A stretch of 64,000 nt of DNA from Karalla daura. Lineage: Eukaryota; Chordata; Actinopteri; Chaetodontiformes; Leiognathidae. Under the pieces are notes generated by a model. The model did not search any database. It saw only the letters and a list, made by a program, of their open reading frames with translations, and had not been told where the DNA came from. This document shows, piece by piece, positions 14,080-26,600 of the stretch (the first letter of the stretch is position 1; the number at the start of each line of letters is the position of its first letter). The stretch covers positions 6,813,603 to 6,877,602 of the forward strand of contig CM055211.1 of assembly GCA_029224185.1 (NCBI GenBank), in the 5' to 3' direction. The position numbers and the translations under genes are program-made.

Positions 14080-14760
14080 ATTTGTAGTAAATGGACTAAA
14101 ACATACGAAAGGAAACGCGTCCATAAAAGTTATTTATCACAGGTCTAATGGGTTTCAATCACTGGCTGCAGTGACCAGGCTTTAGCGTCTCATGTTAACC
14201 TTGTGCTTCCTGGCGATGGATAAAATAAACAGCTTAGCAAGTGAACTGTGAGACGCGAGGCATCTGCCTCCGTCTGTGTCATTAGTTTGAGCTATTGTTA
14301 ATGCTGCTTGAGATGCCTGATTAATAAAAGCTTTGTTTGCTTATCACACATTCCCATTCTGTATGACAGAGCAAGTTTCTTTCAAAAGGCTATTTAAGAC
14401 ATCGTCTGCCTTGTGGGCGAGACACCTTTACATTGTATATACTGCAGCTTGCCAGGCAGGTAAATCACAATGTTTGCTCTTTATCTCACTGGAAAACATG
14501 GTTTGCTCGGCATGTATTTCTCATAGTGTCTGATCTGAATCAGCCACGAGGCACGTCACCTGTGAATGAGATTAAACTGCTTTTTTATGAGGAAGAAAGT
14601 GGAGAAATACCGGCACAAAGGCAGGTCTTGCCCTCAGTATCATTAATATCAGAGACAAGCCCTCCAGTGACGCATTATTATTAAACAGCAGCAAGAGCGA
14701 GGGTCTCATGAAATATCCAGGGAGGCTGCATGTGGCCAGACATCACTGGCCCGGCTTATT
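14080..14760. promoter_or_regulatory. Candidate conserved non-coding regulatory block
   Basis: About 680 bases of non-repetitive sequence containing a forkhead-like TGTTTGC at 14334-14340, directly after a TTAATAAA core near 14321. Two overlapping plus-strand frames (66 and 83 codons) have no recognisable product. It completes the 12.8-14.8 kb cluster. Inferred from texture only. Confidence 0.35.
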
Positions 14761-15355
14761 TTGCCAATCAAAAATCAGAGTTTGTGTCCACAGCTCCTTT
14801 CACTGCTTACAAGCTGGAGCAGGAACCTTTAGCTTGAGCCCATCGACAATTTACATTTAAATTAAAACTCTCCGCTCATGTAATGCTTTCCCCAATCACC
14901 CTTCAAAAGTCATTCACGAGTTAATCTGCACTCCTCCATTAACTACGACAAAACTGTTGTGTTTTTAAACTACATTTCAGTTTGGATGGGATTTCAACAT
15001 TTAAATTATCATTTGCCTTTTCTTCACAGACAGGAGTGAAATAGAGGAGATATCGCAACCGGGCTTCCTATTGTGTGGAGTAAATCGCCTGTCAGCGTGG
15101 AGATGGCCGCCCTGCCACTGACACGAGCTCATCATGTCTCTCCTCGCCTGTTTCAGTGTGTGATAACGTCTGTCATCACTCATTTCTACCTGACCTGTCA
15201 CTGGTGGTGTCCGTCTGGCCACTGGGGGGGTGATGTGGCGCGGCAGAGACGACCTCTCTGAGGCTGAGGGGGAGGAGCGGTGGATACGTCCTGCTCGGCC
15301 TGGGAGGCACGACTGACACTGAAAAGAGGGGCAGCCGTACGTCATTATATTTACT
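14761..15355. other. Non-coding, nothing recognised
   Basis: A minus-strand frame of 140 codons covers 15001-15423, but its proline-rich N-terminus is simply the complement of the poly-G/TGGG repeat and the rest is unrecognisable. A CTCF-like CCACTGGGGGGGTG occurs at 15219-15232. Confidence 0.5.
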
Positions 15356-15395
15356 GGGGTTGGGGGTGGGTGGGTGGGTGGGGGGGGGGGGGGGG
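15356..15395 (+). repeat. (TGGG)n and poly-G simple repeat
   Basis: TGGG units run into sixteen consecutive G (15380-15395). With at least four G-tracts separated by one base, the plus strand could form a G-quadruplex. The tract also creates an artefactual proline-rich open frame on the minus strand. Confidence 0.9.
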
Positions 15396-16839
15396 TAATA
15401 TGAAAAGCCTGAACTTCCAACATGTTGGACAGCAGGGATCAGCTCTGGGAGTTGTCGCCACGCCAGCTCTTTGTTCTTTCTGTCCGTGCCACATATTTTA
15501 CAGTTTTTTTTATTTCTGCTCTATGACCTTGAAATAAATTGGTTTGACTCCTTGTCTTCGAGTGCAAAGATCAACTGAGACGAAACCCAGAACTATTACA
15601 CGAGTCAGAGATTCAACCGCTTCAGTACAGAACTAAAGTTTGCTCCAAATTTCCGTCCAGCCTTTTCTGCCAATGCCTCCGAACAATGTGAATCCTGTTT
15701 TCCACAACACGATGCTCAAAACAACATCCACATTTTAAAAACTGGACACGCAGATAAGCTCGCTGAGTTGTGTTTGTCGTACGAAGATCAGACGCTTTGA
15801 ACAGGAGACGCAGGAGACTTCAGAGAAGTCACAGTCACATTCAGCCTCCACATCCAGGTAGAGGTGAAACACTACGACAAAGAGGAGAGCGGGTGCAGAT
15901 CAACGGTTTCCTGGAGGGGAAACCGGGTGTAAATTAGCTGCACTTGTAGCAGCATTTACAATTGAATTAGGTACAAATACTCGAAAACTGCTTTTTCATT
16001 GTGATCTAATGGGTTTTCATAGGCAAACAGTGAGCTGAAAGCAGTCTGATTCTCCAGAGGAGATGTCTTGTGCTCTGTGTTGCATATTTAATCACTCTGA
16101 GTGTTTGATGTCGGCCTGTCATGAAAATGCAACTACAATGCAGCGTAAAACCGAGTGTATCTCACTAAATCAGAGCTGAGGACTTGAAAAAGTTTCGTTT
16201 TAAGTGTTCAACCTTGTCCCACTCGCACACGTTGATGGTTTCCAGTTAAAAACACACAAAGGCGCTTTTGTTTTTTTTCTCTTCCATTTCCGACTGCAGC
16301 ACCCACAGTATATCTACTATTAACACTGAGGTAAACAAAAGTGCTGCCGATCCCCAAGCCGTGAGAAGAGAAGCACGAACGACTGCAGCTATTTTAGACA
16401 TGGAGAGTGTCTCTCTCTGGTGTTAACACCTGCACTGTGAGACCCTGAAGAAGAACCTGTTTCTGACATATCCATAATGTATGTATATGTGCTAACTTTA
16501 GATCAGCAAATTATGTTGTTATGTTTCAGGTCAGAGAAATAAATTCAGTTGTTAATGGGAATAAGACACATACATGATCTTCACTTCACCTCGTTATTCC
16601 TTTCAAGCTTATATTTGACTTCAACCAGACTCAGAGTATTTTTGCATATTCAAGCTGCAAATCTATTCTTTATCCTTAGTTTTATGCCAAATAAATCTGT
16701 GATTCTTGTATTTTTGTTGCTTCTGTTTTCGTACCGCTCAAAGAGCGCAGCAGTCTGTTTCTTCTTCATCACCTTTTGTGTTACCTGCATCAAAATGGCT
16801 CCTTTTGGAAGCTGAGGACTGAAAGAGACACAGCCGGCT
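15396..16839. other. Non-coding, nothing recognised
   Basis: No recognisable gene, repeat or RNA. Frames up to 88 codons are unremarkable. The stretch lies downstream of the LINE relic (which reads on the minus strand), but I could not detect the rest of its reverse transcriptase here. In particular there is no F/YADD motif. Confidence 0.5.
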
Positions 16840-17780
16840 TGGATTTCAAGTAAGTGTAGGCCCTGATGTATGAGGAAGATGTGATGCAGGTGGAGATGCA
16901 TGCCTCCTCAGAATATATGAAAACCTACACTCCAATATTGTGCTATGGTGTAAAGTTACTGGCCGCCAGTTCAATAGAATAGCTGGATGCATGAGACAAG
17001 ATTTGTGTGGGTGGTATAACAGAAGCGACATTAAAGCTTCTGGAGCATTTCTGTGAGGTTTCTCTCCCTCCACGAGCAATTGATGATATTAAGTAAAGGA
17101 CAGAGTCATAAAAAGTTTGATAAAAGCCGACAGGAATACCATCTGCTCCTGGGCTTTTTACCTTTCAAAAGATCTGATAGTGTGATGTAACTCCTCTCCT
17201 CCTTCATTTAACTCTTCATCCTCTCGCTCCACTCATTAATCAACAGTATCGCTTTCTAGTGGAGGTTGGGATTAGTTTTAAAAAGCTCTCATGCTGCAGA
17301 TCTGTTGCTTATTATCCACTAAAGTTTGTTTGTTTAGTTCCTGATACATTCATATCAGTGTCTCTGTCATCCTAATCCAACTATCTAGTAATATTAAAAG
17401 ACTCCCCAGGCATATTTGAAAGCCTCCTATACAATCAATGGATCAGCTTTGTCATCATCTCTTCGAGAGAATTCTTTCATTCGTTTGTTTTATCTATGAA
17501 ATCGTTATCTTTTAATAACTACTGGTTTGATTTCCAATATCCTGGGCCACTGTGAAACTTCATGGCACTAATACCTCAGATTATGAGATGAAGATCTGAC
17601 CTACAGCTCACTTTAATTCTAACTTGATTAATTTTCAGAGCATGTGAAAATGTTAAGAAAAAATCTATTGCACTTTATGATTTTCTTGCCTTCATGTTGT
17701 TTGCTCTGGTATTAGTTTGTTCTGAATGGCTGTTTCCAAATAGAGCAGACTGTCATGTATAGACATGAATAAATCTACCT
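16840..17780 (-). mobile_element. Decayed L1/Tx1-clade LINE, ORF2 fragment
   Basis: A minus-strand remnant of a non-LTR retrotransposon ORF2, covering the end of the endonuclease and the start of the reverse transcriptase. Reading 5' to 3' on the minus strand, the landmarks are: SAIDFFLTF (17674-17648, endonuclease SRIDFFL motif); an SD..LII stretch (endonuclease SDH motif); GPGYWKSN (17548-17525); EAFKYAWG (about 17426-17403, family EAFKAYxRG); KSPGADGIP (17158-17132, reverse transcriptase GKSPGpDGiP, followed by GFYQTFYDS as in EFYktFxd); and NWRPVTL (16971-16951). Order and spacing match intact L1-type ORF2. The frame is broken: stops lie between the blocks, an extra A shifts the frame just before KSPGADG, and NWRP is in another frame. 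The YADD catalytic block, ORF1, UTRs and tail were not found, so the copy is truncated and inactive. Boundaries are approximate. Confidence 0.85.
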
Positions 17781-19319
17781 TTGTGCTGTGTTTACCGCGT
17801 CTTTAATCGTATTTCTGCTTCATTTTTCTACCAGTTTTTTACTTCACATTATCTCACTTGGTCCAAGCCAACACAAAGAGAAAATCATTAATATGAATTA
17901 ATTACTGTAGCCTTTTGCCACTGGGCAGCTACACTTCTTTTAACAAATCCCATTAGATGAATCCATACAAGATTAAAAAAACCTGTTTTTACCGATCACA
18001 TCTTTTCTCCTCTGAACTCATTTTCACTCTCATTTTCCAGACATGCTCCATTCATTCATCCCCTCATTGTTCAGCCTGTCTCCATTTCACTCCAGTGACA
18101 CTTTACTGTACTTGACAGAGGGTCAGAGATGAGCTTAGCTGAGCCTCATCCCCAGTCATGTGGAAATAGAGTATAATGATCTCCTTCAATCACTGGCTCT
18201 GCCATATGTTCTGTAAGTAGTACACACAGGTGATCGAGGTGACTGTCACAAAAAGCCATTTGGTTAAAGATTGTTTGCATATTGATCAGGGACCGATCTT
18301 AAGTGTTTTTAGTGCTTTAACATGACTAGAAATGTGTCAGTTGTGTTTTGCTGCCCAGGAGGAATTATTGTACGGAGAATGAAGGGGACATGTTTTCTGG
18401 TAGGTTAACATCATTAGCATTCATTAAGTTTTCCTCATTATGTTGATAAAATTGTAATCTGCAGGAATGAGGTTGCCTCTAAAACAAATTTGCTCTTGCA
18501 AATTAGTTGCCTCTAAACATCGTTCTAGGGAGGGAGGTTTGTCTGGGCTGTATTCCACCACTCACTATAAATGGAGACAAGGTTTTGCCATTAGAAGGAG
18601 TACTCAGCAGTTTAACACAGCACAAATATTTGTCTAGATAGTCAGTGGCTACATGGTTTTCAGAGAATAGCCGATTGGTTTGTTACTCCTTTGTTTGCAT
18701 AGACATGATTCCATTACTCTGACATACTTCATGTCTTAACGTGTGCAGCCTCTAAACAACTGGCCATTTATCATTCTGTATTAAATGCTGTGCTATCCTG
18801 AGTATAATCAGCTTTTATCTCCCTTGGCACTCATTTACACAATGCCACATCCCCACATGCCTGTGAATGATGAATAAATGCATACACTGGGCTTAATGTA
18901 TAATGTATTATTTAAGCCCCTCAGCAAAATAGAAGTTGATCAGGAGTGAAAAAGCACTACAGAGTATGGAATCAAAAGGTGACTCGATAACATTTCTACA
19001 AACCAGGTTTTACAATAGTATTTGATAAAGTATGAGGCTACCATGTAGATCTAACTCTTTCTTAAACTTTCCTGAGGAAATATCAGTGTATAGTTTTCTT
19101 TCTTTCTTTTTTTTGGTTTCTTTGTTTTTAAAAAAGCTTTTATTTAACATTGACTTCCCTTGAGCAGCTGGAAATCAATTTCCCCCCCACTCCAACATTT
19201 CAGTTTCAACAAGTCATGTTGTGTTTGCCATAGCAACATAACAGAGCCTCTCCTCCCACCAAGCTTGAGTAGTGTACTTTGTTCATTTAGTCATCAGAAG
19301 TGATTGAATATCAAAGTGC
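17781..19319. other. Non-coding; T/C-rich tract and an X-box-like site
   Basis: The 5' part of the LINE endonuclease might continue to about 18.1 kb but is too decayed to call. A TTTC/T-rich tract lies around 19095-19115. An RFX X-box-like sequence is listed separately at 19224-19237. No gene seen. Confidence 0.5.
19224..19237 (+). promoter_or_regulatory. RFX X-box-like site
   Basis: TTTGCCATAGCAAC matches the palindromic RFX X-box (GTTGCCATrGCAAC) at 13 of 14 positions. X-boxes are bound by RFX factors in ciliary and neural gene regulation. No promoter is visible nearby, so function is unproven. Confidence 0.4.
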
Positions 19320-20209
19320 ATATAATCAGATGAAAAACATCTATTGACCAAAAGGCTGTTGAGTGCGTAAGAAAAGACCACTTTCCTCCCAGAGCCAGCC
19401 AAGCTTTAAGAGGGTCACCAAATTTCACACATCAAATCTGCTTTTTGCTTGCTTTGCTATAATGAGGCTGTCAGGGCACTCAATTAACCCTCTGTCCCTT
19501 GTTGAGTCCCATCTTCTTGCTGCTATTGGTACGTCCGTCAAGCTTAACACCCTCTCAATCCACACATGCAGTTTGATCACTTTGAAAACCATGCTTTTAA
19601 ATCAGTGTTATTCAGAACTGTCAAAAACATGTTTTATCTATGCGACATCAAAATACGCGCATGAGAAAGCAGTACTCGCAGTACAGAGACCATCAGACTC
19701 TGCAGATTTAAATAGGAACGAGATCCTGTTTCACTGTCAAGTGAAGAACATTGCCTGTGACAAGCTGGAATTAATAGGTGTGATCCAGAAAGAGTTGGCG
19801 TTGAACTACAACTAGAGCTGGGACTGACATATCACAACCAGGTCCATCTAAAAAGTGCAGAAAACAATATGTAAGGGTTTGTATGATGACATGCATGTCT
19901 GCAATAGATCTAAAGCGGATAATAAAGTGGATAAAGTAGCGTAGTTTCAGGGCCTGAGTGCATTGTTCTGGCACATGGAGAAATCTGTAGGGCAATCATC
20001 TGGGATTGTTAAGTTATCCTTGGACAATCACTGTGCTGCTAATATATGGCTGCTGGGCTTTGGGAAAGCTGGACCTTGAGATAATATATCACAGCGGCGT
20101 TTGCAGAGTTTACAATAAAACAAAACCTTAATTTGGAAGTGGGTCGGGAGCATCATTTATCAGCCCAAATGCCACAGCATTAATATATGTTTTATTTGCC
20201 CTGTAATAA
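19320..20209. other. Non-coding; long unrecognised open frame
   Basis: A 150-codon plus-strand frame occupies 19363-19815. Its translation is not repetitive, but it contains no domain or motif I recognise and has no obvious splice or promoter context. A frame of this length is expected by chance in 64 kb read in six frames. I do not call it a gene. Confidence 0.45.
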
Positions 20210-20830
20210 ATATGTTTGCAGTGGAGAGTGAGAAAGTGTGATGTAAAAAAGAAACGGTCTGGCTCGAGACTTGTAACAGAATTCATCAGCTTCATGAGCG
20301 TCGGGGGGTGGGAGCAGCTGGTTGAATGTCTCAGCAACTTTAACATTGTGATGGGAGGAAAAAAATGTAAAAGAGAAGTTATCTGCGAGTTGCTGCTGGG
20401 AGTCAGACATGCTGAGCTCCATGTTGGAGAGAGGGAAAATAAAACTGACACAGGTGTCAGCTTCACTCATCTTCTTCACAATTCCATTTTACGCAGCCAA
20501 TGAAATTCCTCATTTACTGCTATTTTTAGATAGCAACATATACTGTATTTACTCATTTTCTTATGCAAATGAGTCCATTAAAACAGTTATGAAGGGGAAA
20601 ATCCATTATGTTCATGCTTACAATGGCAGGAATGCACATTGTTGTTATTCAGGTCAAAGTTTTTGGCAGCAACGATTGTGTGCTGAACGGCAACACGCGG
20701 GAAACGCGCGGCTCTGCTGCACTTTCATCACTCGCTCATTTGCCAGCTTATAACATTCGCGATCATGCAGTTTATTTCCATATAAATAAAGCACATCCAT
20801 TTAAACTAGGGTAGGAATTCAATCTAGGGG
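20210..20830. promoter_or_regulatory. Candidate regulatory block with POU octamer
   Basis: About 600 bases of complex sequence with a perfect ATGCAAAT octamer at 20563-20570. Several overlapping frames on both strands (95-114 codons) are open, but none is protein-like, and openness on both strands argues for chance. Regulatory function is inferred from motif and texture. Confidence 0.35.
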
Positions 20831-21826
20831 CAGGTTTATCTGCAATAACCCCCATTATTTGAGAAAAAAATACTGCTGCCTGCTCATTATTTTGTTATAT
20901 TTAATTCATGTTTGGCTTTTTTTTTCGTACATGCGGGTGCTGTTACCCAAAAATGTTGAAACAATAACAGTGGGAATCATTACTGAGTACAGGCACAAAG
21001 TCAATGACCGTGACAGATGCACACAGTCTAACTAGGAATGCTGCAGATTTAGAGCTTTATTCATGAGAACCGCAGCCAATCATATGTGATCTTTGGATTG
21101 TTTGCAGCTGAAATCGCGTCAAAATGCAGGTCACGACCAAAACAACCTCATCACCAGTATCCCGTTAGCTCTTTACTGGTGTCTTCTGTGATGTGCTTCT
21201 CCTCCGTTTCCAAGAAGGAAAGGTCAGTGCTAATCACAGCCAACATAATGATTTGGAGTGACCGCTCTCGCTCTTCATCTTCAAGATGCCAGTGAAGAAT
21301 TATGCATCCAAAGCCACTTTCACTGTCTGTCAAAGAAGCTCAGCGCACATTATATGTGGATCAAGTCGGATTATCCAGAAGGCACTGGCAAGTTTTGAAC
21401 ATCATTTACAGTCCAAAACGACTTGTGCCACGCTCACAGTGACCAAAGGAGAGACACAAAGATAAAAGATGAAGGAAGACTGCAGGATGCTGCTTGCTAA
21501 AACTAGCACGTTGTTGGGAAATCCTTCCAGCTTCATGACTGGCTGCGCTCCTCCTGAATTTGATTATTTATGAAAGACTGGAATATAAAATGAGCTGCGC
21601 TGTTGTCCACAACAGGTGTGGTTGAAATTCAGCGTAAGCCCGGACGAGATGCGGGATGGTTTGAGCCAAGCAGAGCCCAGCATCACCGGCTCACACCAGA
21701 TCCTTGCGCTCTCTCTTGTGCTGTCAAGTACATCTGTGTTTGAGTTTGTTTTTGATGCTCTGATGCTGTCTTTGTGATGCATGCAGCATCTGTTTGAATA
21801 CTAATGCCAGTGGTGCCAGTCGTGAG

Positions 21827-21844
21827 CTGCTGCTGCTGCTGCTG
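21827..21844 (+). repeat. (CTG)6 microsatellite
   Basis: Six perfect CTG units, followed by CTA. Short, and within no supported coding frame. Confidence 0.9.
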
Positions 21845-22539
21845 CTATGCTTTCTGCACTTTCTGCGAGTGCAGCAAAGCGAACAAATATGAGTTTAGGA
21901 TTTTGATCTGCAGCAGACTGGAGGGGACAATTAGGAATCAGCCGTTTGCTGTGGTTTCTACAATTACAGCTGCTAAATTAGTTAACGTATTACAAGCATC
22001 AGTGGGTCTACAAGTGGAAAAATAATTAATCTGTCAACACAGATGATTTTAGAAGCCTCTTTAAACCACAATAGCACTTAAAACAGCTACAGATATCTTT
22101 TTAAATAAGATAAGATTAGTGCAAATTAAACGCAGAACAAAAGGGGAAAACTGTTTGGGGGTTTGGCTTCAATATTGATATTAATAGTGACAACATTTCA
22201 GTAGATTTCATGAGTTATTACTCTGAGTCTGTACAGGGTGAAGGTACAGTGATACTCAGCTCAGTGTAAAGCAGAATGGATAATAGAAGAGATGAGTCAA
22301 ACAAAGACTCAACATGAGTCAACAGACTTCTGTGACTCTGTGAAGAATGAGAGGAGCAAACATGTCTCTGTGGAGGATTCTTCCACCCATGGGCATTTTT
22401 AAAGCTCTATACAAAGAAAAGCACGCGCTGCTGAACTTTTTCACTCACACCGGGCATTGAATCTTGGTTGGCGAAGTATTTTAATAAATAAAAGAACACA
22501 CAATAGCACCACAATTAATATTTAATGTGCCACACAGGA

Positions 22540-22555
22540 GTCTCTCTCTCTCTCT
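22540..22555 (+). repeat. (TC)n microsatellite
   Basis: About eight TC dinucleotides in a row. No other feature is associated. Confidence 0.9.
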
Positions 22556-23279
22556 GCATGCCATTGGCACATGGGCAGATGCTGCAGTGGCCCACAAGCT
22601 GCTCTGAGCCAGTCAGATGTGGAGGGAAAGTGCGGCTGCTGTATAGATATCTCAATCCAACAATCAGAATATTTATGTTCGATGTGGAGGAAATCCCCAG
22701 TGGGTGCAGTGAAGTTCTGAAAGTTAAAATGAACTATAGCCTCAAATATTTTTGTCAAACTTGTAGCTGGAAAATGACACAATACACCACGTTCTGTGTG
22801 GCGTGTAACTCTGCCCTGCACTTCTTCCTTCACAGCCAGATCTTCAGACCAAACTGTAGCTCTCACTAGGCTGTCTGAGCTTCAGGCGAAGCTTTCACTA
22901 ATTGCTGCTTGAACCTTAGTATTTCATCAGCTGTGTGATATGGAGCTCACCTGGTAGAACATGCATTATTATCACGATACATTCAGAGTCAGAGCTGCAA
23001 AATGACCATCATATCCTGAGAAAACGAACAGGGGATAGTTTTATGGTTATATTCACATCTTTACTGTCTGATGTGTCGTCCGATGCGCTCTCTGTTTCTT
23101 ACCATTTGTGCCTGTCACAACTGAGGGGGACAAATGAAATGCACCATAATAACAAGGTATTTTCTCTGGATTTGAACACTGCTTGAGACACTGTTTGTGT
23201 TATCGTTAACACGCCGTGTCACCTGCCACAACAAAATGATCAAAACTCTTCGGAGGCTTTGTTGTTAATAAGTGAAAGA

Positions 23280-23600
23280 ACATGCGGGGCGCAGACCGCT
23301 CCAGACCAGCAGCCTTGTTGCAATTCTGGCAACACACTCCTCCGCCTGTCTCTCTAATGAACCTGCCGCATATTAATCCCTATCACTAATGAGGCCATTC
23401 AGAATGATAAGCTTCCCCAGCATTCACTAATGAACACATGCTAAAGCTGCCCGGGCCTCTGCTAAGCGCTCGTCAGCCAACCTAAATCACGCAGCAGCAC
23501 CTGACTGTCACAGCAGACGCCTGGCAGCGGCCCGGACACATCGCTGTGAACAGTGGGCCGCTCCTCACGTCCTTTACTCTGTCCTAAAGCGTCTTCAGAA
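23280..23600. promoter_or_regulatory. Candidate regulatory block with three CTAATGA sites
   Basis: Three copies of the homeodomain heptamer CTAATGA lie on the same strand at 23354-23360, 23386-23392 and 23427-23433, with a bicoid/OTX-type TAATCC at 23374-23379 between the first two. The block is more GC-rich downstream and has no plausible reading frame. Clustered same-orientation sites suggest an enhancer. Conservation is not testable here. Confidence 0.4.
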
Positions 23601-26600
23601 GACGGACGTGTGGTGAAGATGGAGCGAGGTGGAGCGCGAGTCTGTCTTGTTGTACAGACTGGGCCGTCTATGTGAGCGACTCAGAAGAGTCCAGAAGAAA
23701 ACACAGTTTTTCCTGGTGTGGAGAGGAGTGGTGCTGACACTCTCAGTGAAATCTTCCAAATGTAATTGTGAATGTGAACTTGAATAGGCAACAATCTTTG
23801 CCTCTGCATATAAAAAGCTACTCAGCAGTGGAAGAGGGTGCTCAGCGCCAAGTCTCTGACCTTGGAAAAATCCCCAGCAGTTCTCACTGGTGGACTATTA
23901 ATACTTTCGGGTGACATAAAGTAAAACTCCTCTGACTAAATGTGTCTTCTAGGAAGTACATTTACTTGCTGCTAATTTGGATTAGACGGCTCCGTGTCCC
24001 AGTTTCCATGGTAAAACTCGAGGTTGTAGTCGATTGTAAACAGAGTAAACTGAACCAACCTTATTCTGTCTCACGCTTCAAGTCAGTTTTGACTGTAAGA
24101 TCTTTCCCCAACAATACGCAAGTGCTTTGTCAGCTTTTACACCAGCATAAATATTTCATGCTCTGGATGAATAACGAGCGGAAGAGTGAGGGCAGTTACT
24201 AGAGGGGGTAAACAAATTAAGGTATGCAGTTAGTGATAAACAATTTGTATGAACGTCTCCACTTAATGCAGATGAAATAATTCAGATGTCCTGACAGTTT
24301 TCTGCTAATGAGAAAAGAAACGTTTTTGCTGTTTTTTATCATCTTGAATGACTTGAAATGGATGAAAAGTCACATTGAGCGGATGTGACCTCAGTAGCAG
24401 TGGAAGCAGCTCAGAGAACAACATCTATAAAAGGGGATATTTTACATCAGCGACAGTCACAGCTTTTTCCAGAGGTATCAGGGGAGTTTATATGTCAGTC
24501 TGTTTGTGACAACTTGACAACTCCTACCACTCAAATCTCCAGCTGCGAAGGCTTTGGTTCCAAGATGTCATTTCACTGTGTCTGTGTGAGACAGAGCCCA
24601 CAAGGATGTTGTGATATTGTGCAGAAGTCAGAATAAAGGCCCGTGCCTGCGGCCCATCAGCTTAAAACCCTCCCCCCTTACCGCTCCTGTGTCTAAGCCT
24701 TCCCCCTGCCAGGAAGCAGCTCCGCCATCTCCAGGACTCCAGCCACGTCTCTGCATCCCACACAGACCAGGCTATGAGGAGCTGGTGTGACGTGCAAGCA
24801 CAGCAAGCCTAGCCGTGTGCACACTGGCATCAACCTATCGGCCGCTCTACTGTTTCATGGCTGAATCAAAAACGTCCCAGGATGTCCTACCAATCCCATC
24901 GGGGAGTGAGGATATTTTTGACAAGCTTTGATAGGCTGGAAATGTGGCAGCCACATTAAGCCTTACCACATTTCCATAACACTAAAACTACAAACCGACC
25001 TTCTCCTCAATGACAGGAGAACATTTGAATATGTCTCACTACGATGCTTCCCACCATTGTGTCTGCCTTTGTGGACGGCCATCTGTGCCGGCTGAAGCTT
25101 TTTTTAAGAGCCCATGAAAGTCTTATTCAGTCTGCTACATGGGTGCCAAACCTCAGCGAGACAGCGCTCACAGCCACAGACAAAAACATATTCTAAGACG
25201 TGTCCACCTCACAACCTCCCAGCCGCTCCGCCACATTACAAATGCAGAGAGAGGAAACCAAATAGAGGAGAGAACAGACGCACGTCAATGTCAGTGGACA
25301 GGATAAAACATGGATCACAAACTGAACTTTGCAGCAATCACAGGAGTAGATGTTGATGGTGAGAAGAAGCTAAAGCGTAGACTTTGCTCAGTATTTGTGA
25401 TTAATCATAGCTATCAGCAGAGAGCCGTCGGTGGAATCTGCACCACCCAGATGTTCTCCATGAACAAAAACTTCCATAATGGCGTCAATTTTCAACATTC
25501 ACGACAGTCGGGATTGAAACAACAAAATCTGTAACAGATGTTGCCTCGAGTCTGACGGTTTAACACACAACTGTCGGTGCTGTTCACAGCCGTCATTGTT
25601 CTTCTCAACATTTGAGTTGGAGCAGATTGGCAGATGTTTGAGTGACACGCAGAGGCAACATCACGACAACTGCTGTGGAGACAGACACTCATGTTTGCTT
25701 GAGAGTGCCATCATGCTATACATCATGAATATAGGTCAGTGCTGTTTTCCTGCAGCCTTCCACTATCCCCCCAAGGATAATATTTGGTGTTTAGGCTGCT
25801 AAATGGTCCTGAAAGTTCTTGAGCTCGTCATTGCCATCATGTGCTCTCTGAGGCTGCAGCAGAAAACATCCTCTTCACCTCTGTGTGATGAGCAGAACCA
25901 CTCTGTGCAGCTCGACCGTATGAGGCTTTGATATCATCATTGTTTGAGTGACAAAGAAAAATCTCCAACTCAAAGCCTCCACATCTGCTGCGTTTTAATG
26001 AATTAGCTGCTTTAAGCGACACAGTCTCTGCAGATACTCAGTGTAATGTCTGCTGCCACTCGTCTGTATCGGTGCATAAAGGTTGGCTTTATTATGTTAG
26101 CGATGAGCGCTGCCACCTGAACACGGGTGATTGGCACATGAACATGCTGACATTTCCACTAACCAGAGGTCAGATCATGTCACTGCAAATTAAAACAGTC
26201 AATCCCTTATATTATGCCCTCTGCCACATACAATAACTTTCTCAAAGGGCTCAAATGATTCTGTGGGTCATTATTGGAAAAACTGACACTGATCTCTTTG
26301 CTATGGACACCAAATGTCAGTAGATATTGTTCTGGTGTGCGGATATTTCTGAAACAGGACGACAGCATTTAAGCCCCACTGTGAGATTGCGATTTATGTG
26401 ATACATTGACATTTTCAAGCCATGGCCCAAAGGTAAAATGAGAAACTTTAACAAGGTTACTAAACCATGAAAATGAAAATAAGAGCATGCACATCCTTGG
26501 GTGAGTCCGGCAAAAACAAATAAGCAAGTAAAATGTAAAATAGCTGGAGGAAAGAGTGCAGCAGATAAGGGATTAAAGTTAATTTGTCATCCGGCTGATA

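Larger units (their letters stand above)
20831..23279. other. Non-coding with short microsatellites
   Basis: Contains a (CTG)6 run and a TC run, listed separately. The complementary 114-codon frames at 22522-22869 are open on both strands and give no recognisable protein. Otherwise nothing is recognised. Confidence 0.5.

Noticed and set aside
15001..15423. 140-codon minus-strand frame with a proline-rich start
   Set aside because: The PPPPPP/HPPP stretch is the complement of the poly-G and TGGG repeat. The remainder matches nothing and has no splice or promoter context.
19363..19815. 150-codon plus-strand frame
   Set aside because: Longest complete frame in the window, but no domain, no codon or splice evidence, and a length expected by chance in 128 kb of sequence read in three frames each way.
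22522..22869. Pair of complementary 114-codon frames on both strands
   Set aside because: Mirror open frames over the same bases usually mean few stop triplets by chance. Neither translation is recognisable.
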